Assembly (NCBI RefSeq): GCF_004011885.1
Contig: NZ_SBEF01000005.1
Span: 60,755 to 124,754, forward strand
Direction: 5' to 3'
Length of the DNA: 64,000 nucleotides
Source of the DNA: Serratia microhaemolytica
GTDB lineage: Bacteria > Pseudomonadota > Gammaproteobacteria > Enterobacterales > Enterobacteriaceae
The position numbers and the translations under genes were made by a program. Numbering within the stretch: position 1 is the stretch's first letter; every line of letters begins with the position of its first letter. Below the pieces are notes generated by a model. It was not told the DNA's origin. It saw only the letters and a list, made by a program, of their open reading frames with translations, and made no database searches. This document shows positions 8,848 through 17,534 of the stretch, piece by piece.

Positions 8848-11556
8848 ATGGCTTATATAAAAGAAAACAATCGTGGTCGTGATAAAAAGCGTGATCCGTA
8901 TCTTATTGCACAAGAAGCAAAAAATAGCCTTGAGCAAACCTTGGTTAATCTGAATTGCAACCGGAGCGGATTAACGCAGGAAGATGCAAAAGAGCGGTTA
9001 CAATCGGTCGGTGTCAATCAAGTCGCACACGAAAAAGCACCTCATGCATTCGTGCAGTTAGTGAGTGCATTTAATAATCCATTTATCCTAGTACTGATGA
9101 TATTGGCAGGGATCAGTTTCTTTACCGATTATTGGCTGCCAAAGCAGCAGGGTGAAGAAACTGATCTTACCGGTATCATTATTATTTTGATCATGGTGAC
9201 ACTGAGTGGTTTGTTGCGTTTCTGGCAGGAGTATCGCACCAATAAAGCAGCAGAATCACTGAAATCGATGGTACGCACTACTGCAACCGTGTTACGCCGT
9301 CACACCGCAAACAGCCAGACACAGGCGATCGAAATTCCGATCCGTGAGCTAGTACCTGGCGACATCATCCGCCTCTCCGCTGGTGACATGGTGCCGGCAG
9401 ATGTGCGACTACTCAGCTCACGCGATTTGTTTATCAGCCAAGCGATTTTAACGGGTGAAGCGATACCGATCGAAAAATATGATGCCTTGGGCAATGTCAG
9501 CCAAAAATCGACCGAAGCGGCAGTAAATAATCCAGCCAGTGAAAATGAACTGCTGGAACTCTCTAATATCTGCCTGATGGGAACCAACGTTGCTAGTGGT
9601 ACCGCCACTGCGGTAGTGGTGGCTACCGGCGGAGAGACCTACTTTGGCTCACTGGCCAAATCGATTGTTGGAACACGCTCGCAAACTGCTTTCGACCGAG
9701 GTGTCAACAGTGTTAGCTGGTTGCTGATCCGCTTCATGCTGATCATGGTGCCGATTGTGCTGCTGATCAACGGCTTTACTAAGGGTGACTGGAGCGAGGC
9801 AGCCCTATTTGCTTTAGCTGTCGCAGTAGGGTTAACACCAGAAATGTTGCCAATGATTGTCAGCTCCAACCTGGCAAAAGGGGCGATTGCGATGGCACGC
9901 CGCAAGGTGGTGGTTAAGCGATTGAATGCCATTCAAAATTTCGGTGCAATGGATGTATTATGTACCGATAAAACCGGCACTCTGACACAAGACCGCATCA
10001 TTTTGGAACACCACTTGGATGTCAACGGCAGCAGCGATAACCGCGTGTTGCATCTGGCGTGGCTAAACAGCTTCCATCAAAGTGGCATGAAAAACCTGAT
10101 GGATCATGCGGTGATCCGTTTTGGCCGTGGCAAACCGGGGATTGATGCCTTGGGGCGTTACAGCAAAGTGGACGAGCTACCCTTTGATTTTGTCCGCCGT
10201 CGTCTCTCTATTGTGGTTCAGGATGAACAGCACCAGCAGATACTGATCTGCAAAGGCGCCGTCGAAGAGATGCTGGCAATTGCCACCCACATACGTGTTG
10301 CACAGCAGATTGTCGAGCTTGATCCTGCGCGTCGTGAGGCATTACAGACACTGGCCTGCCAATACAACCAAGACGGATTCCGTGTTTTGGTACTGGCGAC
10401 GCGAGAGTTTGGACAACAGGGCTGCCAGTTACCGCTCAGTGTCGCAGATGAGCGAGATCTGGTAATTGAAGGGTTACTGACCTTCCTTGATCCGCCCAAA
10501 GAGAGCGCACAAGAGGCAATTGCAGCACTACAGGAGAATGGCGTCGCGATAAAAGTCTTGACGGGTGACAACCCGGTGATCACCTGCAAAATCTGCCGTG
10601 ATGTTGGATTAGAGCCTGGTGAGCCACTGTTAGGGCCGCAAATTGAGCAGATGGATGATGCCGAACTGGCACGCGAAGTCGAACAGCGCACAGTGTTTAC
10701 CAAACTGACACCGCTACAAAAATCACGTGTACTGAAAATGCTGCAAGCAAATGGACATACCGTTGGTTTTCTCGGTGATGGCATCAACGATGCCCCAGCG
10801 TTACGTGATGCCGATGTCGGTATCTCGGTTGACACCGGCACGGACATAGCCAAAGAGTCTGCCGATATCATCCTGTTAGAAAAGAACTTAATGGTACTGG
10901 AAGCGGGAGTGATTAAAGGACGTGAGACCTTTGGCAATATCATCAAGTACCTCAACATGACCGCAAGCTCTAATTTTGGCAATGTGTTCTCGGTGCTGGT
11001 TGCTAGTGCATTCATTCCATTCTTGCCGATGCTGGCGATCCATTTGCTGCTACAGAACCTGATGTATGATATTTCTCAGCTCTCTCTGCCGTGGGACAAA
11101 ATGGACAAGGAGTTCCTACGCAAACCACGCAAATGGGATGCGAAAAACATCGGGCGTTTCATGCTATGGATCGGGCCAACATCATCGATCTTTGATATCA
11201 CCACGTATGCCCTGATGTGGTTTGTCTTTGCGGCAAACAGCATTGAGCATCAGGCGCTATTCCAGTCCGGCTGGTTTATTGAAGGGTTGCTATCACAAAC
11301 GCTGGTCGTGCATATGTTGCGCACCCAGAAAATACCATTTATTCAAAGTACTGCGGCATTACCGGTATTGCTGACCACGGGTATTATCATGGCTATTGGG
11401 ATCTATATTCCATTTTCACCGCTTGGTGCTTGGGTGGGACTACAACCCTTGCCGTGGCAGTATTTCCCGTGGCTAGTGGCGACGCTGGTCAGCTACTGCG
11501 TGGTGGCTCAACTGATGAAAACCTTCTATATCCGCCGTTTTGGCAAGTGGTTCTAA
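8848..11556 (+). CDS. mgtB: P-type Mg2+ importing ATPase, MgtB type
   Basis: P3B-type ATPase that brings Mg2+ into the cell when it is scarce, 902 residues from the chosen start. The order is an N-terminal cytosolic region, paired membrane helices (FNNPFILVLMILAGISFFTD), the actuator loop (ILTGEAIP), membrane helices with the cation motif region VGLTPEMLPMIV, the phosphorylation site D374 in CTDKTGTLTQ, the hinge GDGINDAP and six C-terminal helices. Sequence such as LPWDKMDKEFLRKPRKWDAK matches Salmonella MgtB far better than MgtA. The frame is open from 8794, but the start at 8848 fits MgtB length. mgtC, normally upstream in mgtCB operons, is missing, and I see no mgtR downstream. Confidence 0.93.
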   Translation: MAYIKENNRGRDKKRDPYLIAQEAKNSLEQTLVNLNCNRSGLTQEDAKERLQSVGVNQVAHEKAPHAFVQLVSAFNNPFILVLMILAGISFFTDYWLPKQQGEETDLTGIIIILIMVTLSGLLRFWQEYRTNKAAESLKSMVRTTATVLRRHTANSQTQAIEIPIRELVPGDIIRLSAGDMVPADVRLLSSRDLFISQAILTGEAIPIEKYDALGNVSQKSTEAAVNNPASENELLELSNICLMGTNVASGTATAVVVATGGETYFGSLAKSIVGTRSQTAFDRGVNSVSWLLIRFMLIMVPIVLLINGFTKGDWSEAALFALAVAVGLTPEMLPMIVSSNLAKGAIAMARRKVVVKRLNAIQNFGAMDVLCTDKTGTLTQDRIILEHHLDVNGSSDNRVLHLAWLNSFHQSGMKNLMDHAVIRFGRGKPGIDALGRYSKVDELPFDFVRRRLSIVVQDEQHQQILICKGAVEEMLAIATHIRVAQQIVELDPARREALQTLACQYNQDGFRVLVLATREFGQQGCQLPLSVADERDLVIEGLLTFLDPPKESAQEAIAALQENGVAIKVLTGDNPVITCKICRDVGLEPGEPLLGPQIEQMDDAELAREVEQRTVFTKLTPLQKSRVLKMLQANGHTVGFLGDGINDAPALRDADVGISVDTGTDIAKESADIILLEKNLMVLEAGVIKGRETFGNIIKYLNMTASSNFGNVFSVLVASAFIPFLPMLAIHLLLQNLMYDISQLSLPWDKMDKEFLRKPRKWDAKNIGRFMLWIGPTSSIFDITTYALMWFVFAANSIEHQALFQSGWFIEGLLSQTLVVHMLRTQKIPFIQSTAALPVLLTTGIIMAIGIYIPFSPLGAWVGLQPLPWQYFPWLVATLVSYCVVAQLMKTFYIRRFGKWF

Positions 11557-11567
11557 CCTCATCTAAC

Positions 11568-11587
11568 AGCTGGGGGCAACCCCAGCT
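11568..11587. terminator. Hairpin after mgtB
   Basis: AGCTGGGG and CCCCAGCT pair around GCAA. The stem is strong but lacks a T-run, so it may be a 3' stabilising hairpin or a weak terminator. Confidence 0.5.
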
Positions 11588-11717
11588 ATAACGGCAACGG
11601 AACGGCGAGTACTGGCAGAAAGTGCGCCTGGAGCCAGTGATAACTACCCATTTTCCTGTTCACTCAGTTAAGATGTTCGGCGCGCTCAGTGCGCCCAGTC
11701 ATTGAAGGACATCTCTG

Positions 11718-12608
11718 TTGATAGAACAAACCGCCACTAATTTTCTTTTGTACGATTTACACAGCCACACTCGCGCTTCTGATGGCGACCTCACACCCAG
11801 TCAACTGGTGCAACGAGCGGTAGAAAAGCGGGTTAATGTACTGGCAATCACTGATCATGACACTATCGATGGCTTAGCTGAGGCAACTGCTACCATTGCT
11901 GAGCAGCAGCTAGCGCTGCAACTGGTGCATGGGGTGGAGATCTCGACCGAGTGGGAAAATCATGAGATCCACATTGTTGGCCTTGGTATCGCCCCCTATC
12001 ACCCTGCATTGACAGCATTTCTCGCCCAGCAGGTCGAGCGTCGTCAGCAACGCGCTGAAGAGATCGACCGGCGTTTGGCCAAAGCGCGTATTGCCAACAG
12101 TTACCAAGGTGCGAAACAGTTTGCCACTAGCGCGGTGGTAACACGCAGCCACTTTGCCCGTTATCTGGTACAAATTGGCATTGCAGATAATCTGACCCAA
12201 GTATTTGCCAAGTATCTTGCTAAAGGGAAAATCGGTTACGTTCCGCCACAGTGGTGTACAATCGCCGAAGCGATAGCCGTGATCCACCAGGCGGGTGGTC
12301 GGGCGGTAATTGCACACCCGGGCCGTTACGATCTGAGTGCAAAATGGCTGAAACGCCTATTGGCTGATTTTGCCGAACAGGGGGGAGATGCGATGGAAAT
12401 TGCCCAGTGCCAGCAGGCACCGGCAGAGCGTCAGCTACTGGCGAGTTACGCGCGAGAATATCAACTACTTGCCTCTCAAGGTTCTGATTTTCATGGTGTC
12501 TGCCCTTGGATTGAACTGGGGCGCAAGTTATGGCTACCCAGCGGGGTTGAACCTGTATGGCACGATTGGCCACATACTCGCAATCCCGCTGAACAGCGGT
12601 CAGGCTAA
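11718..12608 (+). CDS. rnm: RNase AM / 3',5'-nucleoside bisphosphate phosphatase (Rnm, YciV/TrpH)
   Basis: PHP-superfamily metal-dependent phosphoesterase, a 5'-3' exonuclease that trims 5' ends of rRNAs and degrades short RNAs and pAp-type nucleotides. PHP motifs are visible as DLHSHTRASDG at the N-terminus, ITDHDTIDG, the HGVEIS segment, AHPGRYDLS and GSDFHG near the C-terminus. Length is 296 against 293 in E. coli. Start is TTG with GAAGGA eight bases upstream; no better ATG exists. In E. coli this gene diverges from trpL-trpE; here the trp operon is 27 kb away. Confidence 0.93.
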   Translation: MIEQTATNFLLYDLHSHTRASDGDLTPSQLVQRAVEKRVNVLAITDHDTIDGLAEATATIAEQQLALQLVHGVEISTEWENHEIHIVGLGIAPYHPALTAFLAQQVERRQQRAEEIDRRLAKARIANSYQGAKQFATSAVVTRSHFARYLVQIGIADNLTQVFAKYLAKGKIGYVPPQWCTIAEAIAVIHQAGGRAVIAHPGRYDLSAKWLKRLLADFAEQGGDAMEIAQCQQAPAERQLLASYAREYQLLASQGSDFHGVCPWIELGRKLWLPSGVEPVWHDWPHTRNPAEQRSG

Positions 12609-12721
12609 CAGCTTATTTTGTCAGAGCCATTTTAGTGGTTATCTTGCCGCTAGGCGGTGCTGGAAAAGTAACATTATCCAAGGCGCGCTCTTGCACAGAG
12701 TGCCATTGTCGGGAGTAACAA

Positions 12722-13342
12722 ATGAGTCAGCTATTCTACATCCACCCAGACAACCCGCAACCTCGGCTGATCAACCAAGCAGTAGAGGTATTGCACAAAG
12801 GCGGGGTTATCGTCTATCCAACCGATTCAGGTTATGCACTGGGCTGCAAACTGGAGGAAAAAGCAGCGATGACGCGCATCTGCCGTATTCGTCAACTGGA
12901 TGATAAACATAACTTTACCTTAATGTGTCGCGATCTCTCTGAGCTTTCCAGCTATGCCCACGTCGATAATAGTTCGTTTAGACTGATCAAAAATAACACG
13001 CCTGGCAGTTACACTTTTATTCTCAAAGCAACCAAAGAAGTACCGCGACGTTTGATGAATGAGAAACGCAAAACCATTGGTCTGCGAGTGCCTTCGAACC
13101 AGATTGCACTGGCATTGCTACAGGCGTTGAATGAACCGATGATGTCAACAACCCTGATGTTGCCGGGCAATGATTTTGCGGAGTCAGATCCTGAAGAAAT
13201 TAATGAATCTCTCGGTAATCAAGTAGACCTGGTGATCCACGGTGGTTTTCTTGGTCAACAGCCCACCACGGTGATTGACCTCACTGAAGGTACAGCGCGC
13301 GTGTTGCGTGAAGGTGTTGGTGATGTATCACCCTTCCTGTAA
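12722..13342 (+). CDS. yciO: YciO, Sua5/YrdC/YciO-family protein
   Basis: 206-residue paralogue of the threonylcarbamoyl-AMP synthases TsaC/Sua5. The family signature is seen in the segment GGVIVYPTDSGYALGC and in KTIGLRVPSNQIAL. It binds nucleotides and double-stranded RNA in this fold family, but YciO itself has no settled role in tRNA t6A formation. It follows rnm in the order found in E. coli. The 113 bases between rnm and yciO hold no other gene. Confidence 0.93.
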   Translation: MSQLFYIHPDNPQPRLINQAVEVLHKGGVIVYPTDSGYALGCKLEEKAAMTRICRIRQLDDKHNFTLMCRDLSELSSYAHVDNSSFRLIKNNTPGSYTFILKATKEVPRRLMNEKRKTIGLRVPSNQIALALLQALNEPMMSTTLMLPGNDFAESDPEEINESLGNQVDLVIHGGFLGQQPTTVIDLTEGTARVLREGVGDVSPFL

Positions 13343-13704
13343 CTGATTAACATATTGGTATTAATAGCAGTCAGTGAAGTGGCTTGGAAGCAAACCAGAC
13401 TGGTATTAAATAAGCCAGCTACCAAACTATAGCGTGCCAATGCTGGTGAAAAGCTCTACAATGCGCCGCCGGTTCAACCCACAGTGGTAGCCCTGGCGCG
13501 ATGATCAGCGTGTAAATTACCCGCCTATGCGCTAAATAGCTCAAGTGCAGCGCGCAGAAGAACACACTGCCAGTCGCTGGCTGGAACGTGGCTTGCAGCG
13601 GCCTGTCAGTGAAAAGGCCAGTAGCGAGTCACTGATGCAGCCACTTGAAGTATAACGAATATAGACTCCCCGACGCCTGTGAAGGCGACACAAGAGGTTG
13701 CTCC
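13343..13704. other. Intergenic region yciO-rluB, nothing recognised
   Basis: 362 bases with no ORF that looks protein-like on either strand; the short frames on the minus strand are low-complexity shadows. It holds the rluB ribosome site AGAGG just before 13705. I see no promoter I would defend and no remnant of yciQ, which lies here in E. coli. Confidence 0.5.
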
Positions 13705-14592
13705 ATGAGCGAAAAACTACAGAAAGTATTGGCGCGCGCCGGACGTGGTTCGCGCCGCGAGATAGAAGCATTGATCGCTGCAGGGCGTGTTAGTGTTGAT
13801 GGAAAGGTCGCCCAACTGGGTGATCGTGTTGAAGTCACTGCGGCAACAAAAATTCGTTTGGATGGGCATGTTGTCCCAACCCAGCCGGCGACAGAGAATG
13901 TCTGTCGTGTGTTAGCCTACTACAAGCCGGAAGGCGAGCTTTGCACACGTAGTGATCCTGAAGGTCGGCCAACGGTGTTTGATCGCCTGCCAAGATTGCA
14001 CGGTGCGCGTTGGATAGCTGTTGGACGGCTGGACGTAAACACTTCTGGTTTAATGCTTTTTACTACCGATGGCGAACTGGCAAATCGACTGATGCATCCC
14101 AGCCACGAAGTGGAACGGGAATATGCGGTGCGAGTATTTGGCCAGATTGATGACGATAAACTCAAGCAACTCAGCCAGGGCGTGCAACTGGAAGATGGCC
14201 CAGCAGCGTTTCGATCCATCAGTTTTCAAGGCGGTGAGGGGATCAACCAGTGGTATAACGTTACCTTGACAGAAGGGCGCAACCGCGAAGTGCGCCGTCT
14301 ATGGGAAGCGGTAGGTGTGCAGGTTAGCCGCTTGATCCGGGTGCGTTATGGTGATCTTTATTTGCCGAAAGGACTACCTCGTGGTGGTTGGAGTGAATTG
14401 GATCTGCAAGCGATCAACTACCTGCGTGAGCGGGTGGCATTGAAAGCGGAAACCGTCAGCAAATTACCGGTAGAGCGTGAACGGCGTCGTTTAAAAGCCA
14501 ATCAGATCCGTCGTGCGGTCAAACGTCACAGCCAGAGTGGCACCAGCAACCGCCGTAGTGCGACCGGAAGTAAACCGACAAAGCGCGGTTAA
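13705..14592 (+). CDS. rluB: 23S rRNA pseudouridine(2605) synthase RluB
   Basis: Makes pseudouridine at position 2605 of 23S rRNA. An N-terminal S4 RNA-binding domain (residues 1-60, [20 protein letters not shown]) is followed by the RsuA/RluB-type catalytic domain, with the active-site Asp in [14 protein letters not shown] and the conserved [20 protein letters not shown]. The C-terminal tail is basic and low in complexity, as usual for RluB. Length is 295 residues. The start at 13705 matches E. coli ([13 protein letters not shown]) and has AGAGG upstream. Confidence 0.95.
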   Translation: MSEKLQKVLARAGRGSRREIEALIAAGRVSVDGKVAQLGDRVEVTAATKIRLDGHVVPTQPATENVCRVLAYYKPEGELCTRSDPEGRPTVFDRLPRLHGARWIAVGRLDVNTSGLMLFTTDGELANRLMHPSHEVEREYAVRVFGQIDDDKLKQLSQGVQLEDGPAAFRSISFQGGEGINQWYNVTLTEGRNREVRRLWEAVGVQVSRLIRVRYGDLYLPKGLPRGGWSELDLQAINYLRERVALKAETVSKLPVERERRRLKANQIRRAVKRHSQSGTSNRRSATGSKPTKRG

Positions 14593-14644
14593 GCTAATCT
14601 AGGCTACTTTCTACATACTGTGTTGTGACACACCACTGCCAGCA

Positions 14645-14670
14645 GCCTTCTGAGTCATGACTCAGAAGGC
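14645..14670. terminator. Hairpin between convergent rluB and yciK
   Basis: GCCTTCTGAGT (14645-14655) and ACTCAGAAGGC (14660-14670) form a perfect 11-bp stem with a CATG loop. It sits between convergent genes and is probably a shared terminator, though T-runs are short. Confidence 0.65.
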
Positions 14671-14745
14671 GCGTTTCAGCCATAGCGGCGATAGTGATAG
14701 CAAACAAGTATCGCTGCAAAATTCAATCCAACCCGTTGAGATGGC

Positions 14746-15492
14746 TTATATAAATGCCTTGGCATCAAAACTCTCACCGCTTCGACCGATACTGTCGTCA
14801 CCCATCAGATAGAGATAAAGCGGCATAATATCTGCTGCTGTTTGCAGTAGGCTCTTATCTTCCTGCGGAAAAGCGGCGGCACGCATATCGGTACGGGTAG
14901 CACCAGGGTTGATACAATTGACGCGCAACGCATCTGCCTGGTACTCATCAGCCAGAACTTGCATCATTCCTTCAGTGGCAAATTTAGACACGGCATAAGC
15001 GCCCCAGTTGGCTCGCCCAGTGCGCCCTACACTGGAACTGGTAAACACCAACGAAGCAGCCGGTGCTTTTAGCAGCAGCGGCAGCAATGCCTGCGTTAGC
15101 ATAAAAGCAGCATTGACATTCACCTGCATCACCGCCTGCCAGGTTGCAGCAGATAGCTCAGCCAATGGCATAATATCACCGAGCAGAGCGGCATTGTGCA
15201 GCAAACCATCCAGATAGGGCAATTGCCCGCTTAACTCAGCAGCCAACTGTTGATACTGCTCTGGCGTAGCATATTGCAGATCCAGTGTAATGATTGCGCG
15301 GCAGTTGCCGCCGTTGGCAATAATCTCCTCTTTAACTGCATTGAGTTTAGCTTCGGTTCGGCCAAGTAATAGCAGTTCAGCACCGAAGCGTGCGAAGGTC
15401 AGTGCGGCTTCCCGACCGATGCCATCACCGGCACCCGTTACCAAGATAGTCCGTTCTGCCAGTAAATTCTGTTTGGCTTGATAGGCGGCCAT
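14746..15492 (-). CDS. yciK: YciK, short-chain dehydrogenase/reductase
   Basis: Rossmann-fold SDR, 248 residues. It has the NAD(P)-binding motif TGAGDGIGRE, an NAA motif (LLHNAALLG), catalytic Ser in VFTSSSVGR and the YxxxK pair in YAVSKFATEG. E. coli YciK is an SDR of unproven substrate. The usual neighbour btuR (cobalamin adenosyltransferase), which lies between rluB and yciK in relatives, is absent: only about 150 bases separate the two genes here. Confidence 0.9.
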   Translation of the reverse strand: MAAYQAKQNLLAERTILVTGAGDGIGREAALTFARFGAELLLLGRTEAKLNAVKEEIIANGGNCRAIITLDLQYATPEQYQQLAAELSGQLPYLDGLLHNAALLGDIMPLAELSAATWQAVMQVNVNAAFMLTQALLPLLLKAPAASLVFTSSSVGRTGRANWGAYAVSKFATEGMMQVLADEYQADALRVNCINPGATRTDMRAAAFPQEDKSLLQTAADIMPLYLYLMGDDSIGRSGESFDAKAFI

Positions 15493-15699
15493 TATTCTCT
15501 TTACCCCACTAGTGAACCGCTATGCCTACTGCAACGGCGGATATTTTCAATTAATATTTGCCACATTAGCACTATGATTGAAACAATGCGACGGTTGCGA
15601 AACCGCATCAACTGACCAGCTAGCATTGGCGAGCGGATCGGAGAAATGTGGCGGTTAACATCGTCAACTTGGCAAACTGTAAATAACAAGGTGGAATTT

Positions 15700-16746
15700 G
15701 TGGAGTTTATATCTGGGTATGGCCTGTTTTTGGCTAAAGTTGCCACACTGGTGATTGCCATTGCGTTATTGGCATTACTGGTTGTCAGTTTGGGACAGCG
15801 CAAGGGGCAGCAGAAAGGAGAACTACAACTCACCGACCTTGGTGAGCAATATCGCGACATGCAACGTGAAATGCGCATGGCACGGATGGATCCAGCCGAG
15901 CAAAAACGCTGGCATAAGCAATCTAATAAACAGCATAAAAGTGAAGAAAAACAGAAGAAGCAACAGGCGAAAAGCGGAAAGATTGAAGCAAGCAAACCCT
16001 GTTTATATGTCATTGACTTCAACGGTAGTGTTGATGCGCATGAAGTTAACTCACTGCGCGAGGAAGTCTCCGCAATCCTCGCAGTGGCAACTGCAGCAGA
16101 TCGGGTATTGTTGCGTTTAGAAAGTCCCGGTGGCGCAGTGCATGGCTATGGCTTGGCCGCCTCCCAATTAACCCGCTTACGTGAAAAAGGGATCGGTTTA
16201 ACCATCGCGGTAGACAAAGTGGCTGCTAGCGGCGGCTATATGATGGCGTGCGTGGCTGAGCGGATTGTTGCCGCGCCTTTTGCCATTATTGGTTCGATTG
16301 GCGTGGTGATACAGGTGCCGAACTTCCATCGGCTATTAAAGAAAAATGATATTGATATTGAGCTACATACAGCCGGTGAGTTTAAGCGCACACTCACGCT
16401 ATTTGGTGAGAATACTGAGGCTGGGCGTGAAAAGTGCCGTGAAGAGTTAAATCAGACCCACCAGTTATTTAAACAGTTTGTTCATCAACAACGTCCTTCG
16501 CTGGACATTGATAGCGTTGCAACCGGTGAACACTGGTTCGGTATGCAGGCTAAAGAGAAAGGGCTGATTGATGACATTGGTACCAGCGATGATCTGGTAC
16601 TGGCGGAGATGGAAAATCGGGAAGTGATCCAGGTTCGCTATACACGCCGTAAGCGCTTGGTTGACCGCTTTACCCATAGTGCAGCAGAGAGCCTAGATCG
16701 CTTGCTGCTACGTTGGTGGCAACGCGGTGATCGGCCATTACTCTGA
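15700..16746 (+). CDS. sohB: SohB, S49-family inner-membrane peptidase
   Basis: Signal-peptide-peptidase-like serine protease with an N-terminal membrane helix (GYGLFLAKVATLVIAIALLA), a charged Lys/Gln-rich linker and the S49 domain. The catalytic Ser lies in KVAASGGYMMA and the catalytic Lys in GEFKRTLT. The C-terminus RLLLRWWQRGDRP matches E. coli SohB. The start is taken as the GTG at 15700, which aligns with the E. coli N-terminus and has AAGGTGG upstream; an upstream GTG at 15691 is possible. It diverges from yciK. Confidence 0.93.
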   Translation: MEFISGYGLFLAKVATLVIAIALLALLVVSLGQRKGQQKGELQLTDLGEQYRDMQREMRMARMDPAEQKRWHKQSNKQHKSEEKQKKQQAKSGKIEASKPCLYVIDFNGSVDAHEVNSLREEVSAILAVATAADRVLLRLESPGGAVHGYGLAASQLTRLREKGIGLTIAVDKVAASGGYMMACVAERIVAAPFAIIGSIGVVIQVPNFHRLLKKNDIDIELHTAGEFKRTLTLFGENTEAGREKCREELNQTHQLFKQFVHQQRPSLDIDSVATGEHWFGMQAKEKGLIDDIGTSDDLVLAEMENREVIQVRYTRRKRLVDRFTHSAAESLDRLLLRWWQRGDRPLL

Positions 16747-16774
16747 GTGACGCTCACTCTGTGTCACTTCATCC

Positions 16775-16801
16775 AGTGCTGGCGAGTTTCCTGCCAGCAC
16801 T
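16775..16801. terminator. Hairpin between convergent sohB and yciN
   Basis: AGTGCTGGC (16775-16783) pairs exactly with GCCAGCACT (16793-16801). No strong T-run follows. Confidence 0.55.
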
Positions 16802-16874
16802 ATCACACTACCGAGAGCACACGCTACCAAGCCGAAAATGCCTGCTGTGGCAGCATCACGGGTGAACTTGCTGG

Positions 16875-17126
16875 TCAATCTATCAAGTGATACTTTTCTG
16901 ATAACTGATGTGCAAGATGTTTAAACATATTAAATACCGCAGTGGTTTTTTGTGTCGGAAGCCCGTTGGCATCTAAAAAGAGTTCACCACGAAAAACCAG
17001 CACAGCGCCTTTTTGCTCAACATCGTTTGCCTGCATACCCGGTAAATAGTTCTGATGCTGGACAATCATCTGGTTGGCTTCAGCCAGTAATGCTGCACGC
17101 TGGATCGGTTGAGTATTGCTGTTCAT
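16875..17126 (-). CDS. yciN: YciN, DUF2498 protein
   Basis: Small soluble protein of 83 residues, the same length as E. coli YciN, ending in the conserved [20 protein letters not shown]. Function is unknown. It lies between sohB and topA as in E. coli. The frame is open to 17159, but the start at 17126 ([10 protein letters not shown]) matches the family. Confidence 0.9.
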   Translation of the reverse strand: MNSNTQPIQRAALLAEANQMIVQHQNYLPGMQANDVEQKGAVLVFRGELFLDANGLPTQKTTAVFNMFKHLAHQLSEKYHLID

Positions 17127-17534
17127 ATCTGCGACTCCTGGCAAAAATCTGAACTTCATTCTAGCCTGTGGTTATGTTCAGCAGCAAATCTGGTCAAGGA
17201 CGTGGCGTTTTTCGTGCTAATTGGTGTTTTCTTAGGTAGAGTGAGCCTTTTCTGGCGTCAGTTAACGGCGAGAAGTTAATAATATCGGGTATCTACTACT
17301 GAAAAACAGTTGATATCTGGTTGAGACGCCGCAATATAGCGAACATTCACCAAGCTACTTAAGGTGCAACGGAAGCAATCTGTGGTAACACAGGGCTGAA
17401 TGACAACCGTTTAGCGGATCAATCGTAAGTTGCGCTTAGTGTTTATCTTGAAGTAACTTGGCTATCAGTGTGTCTTGCCGCACAGCGTGCGAGAGCGAGT
17501 ACTTTAGAAGAAATAGAATCAGGTAAAGGTAACT
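17127..17534. other. Divergent promoter region yciN/topA
   Basis: About 400 bases that must hold promoters for yciN and topA. The topA ribosome site AGGTAAAGG lies just before 17535. No ORF worth calling was found; a minus-strand frame here overlaps topA and is a shadow. Confidence 0.5.

Noticed and set aside
10218..11015. A 265-codon minus-strand frame inside mgtB
   Set aside because: Ser/Ala-rich shadow opposite strongly conserved MgtB sequence.
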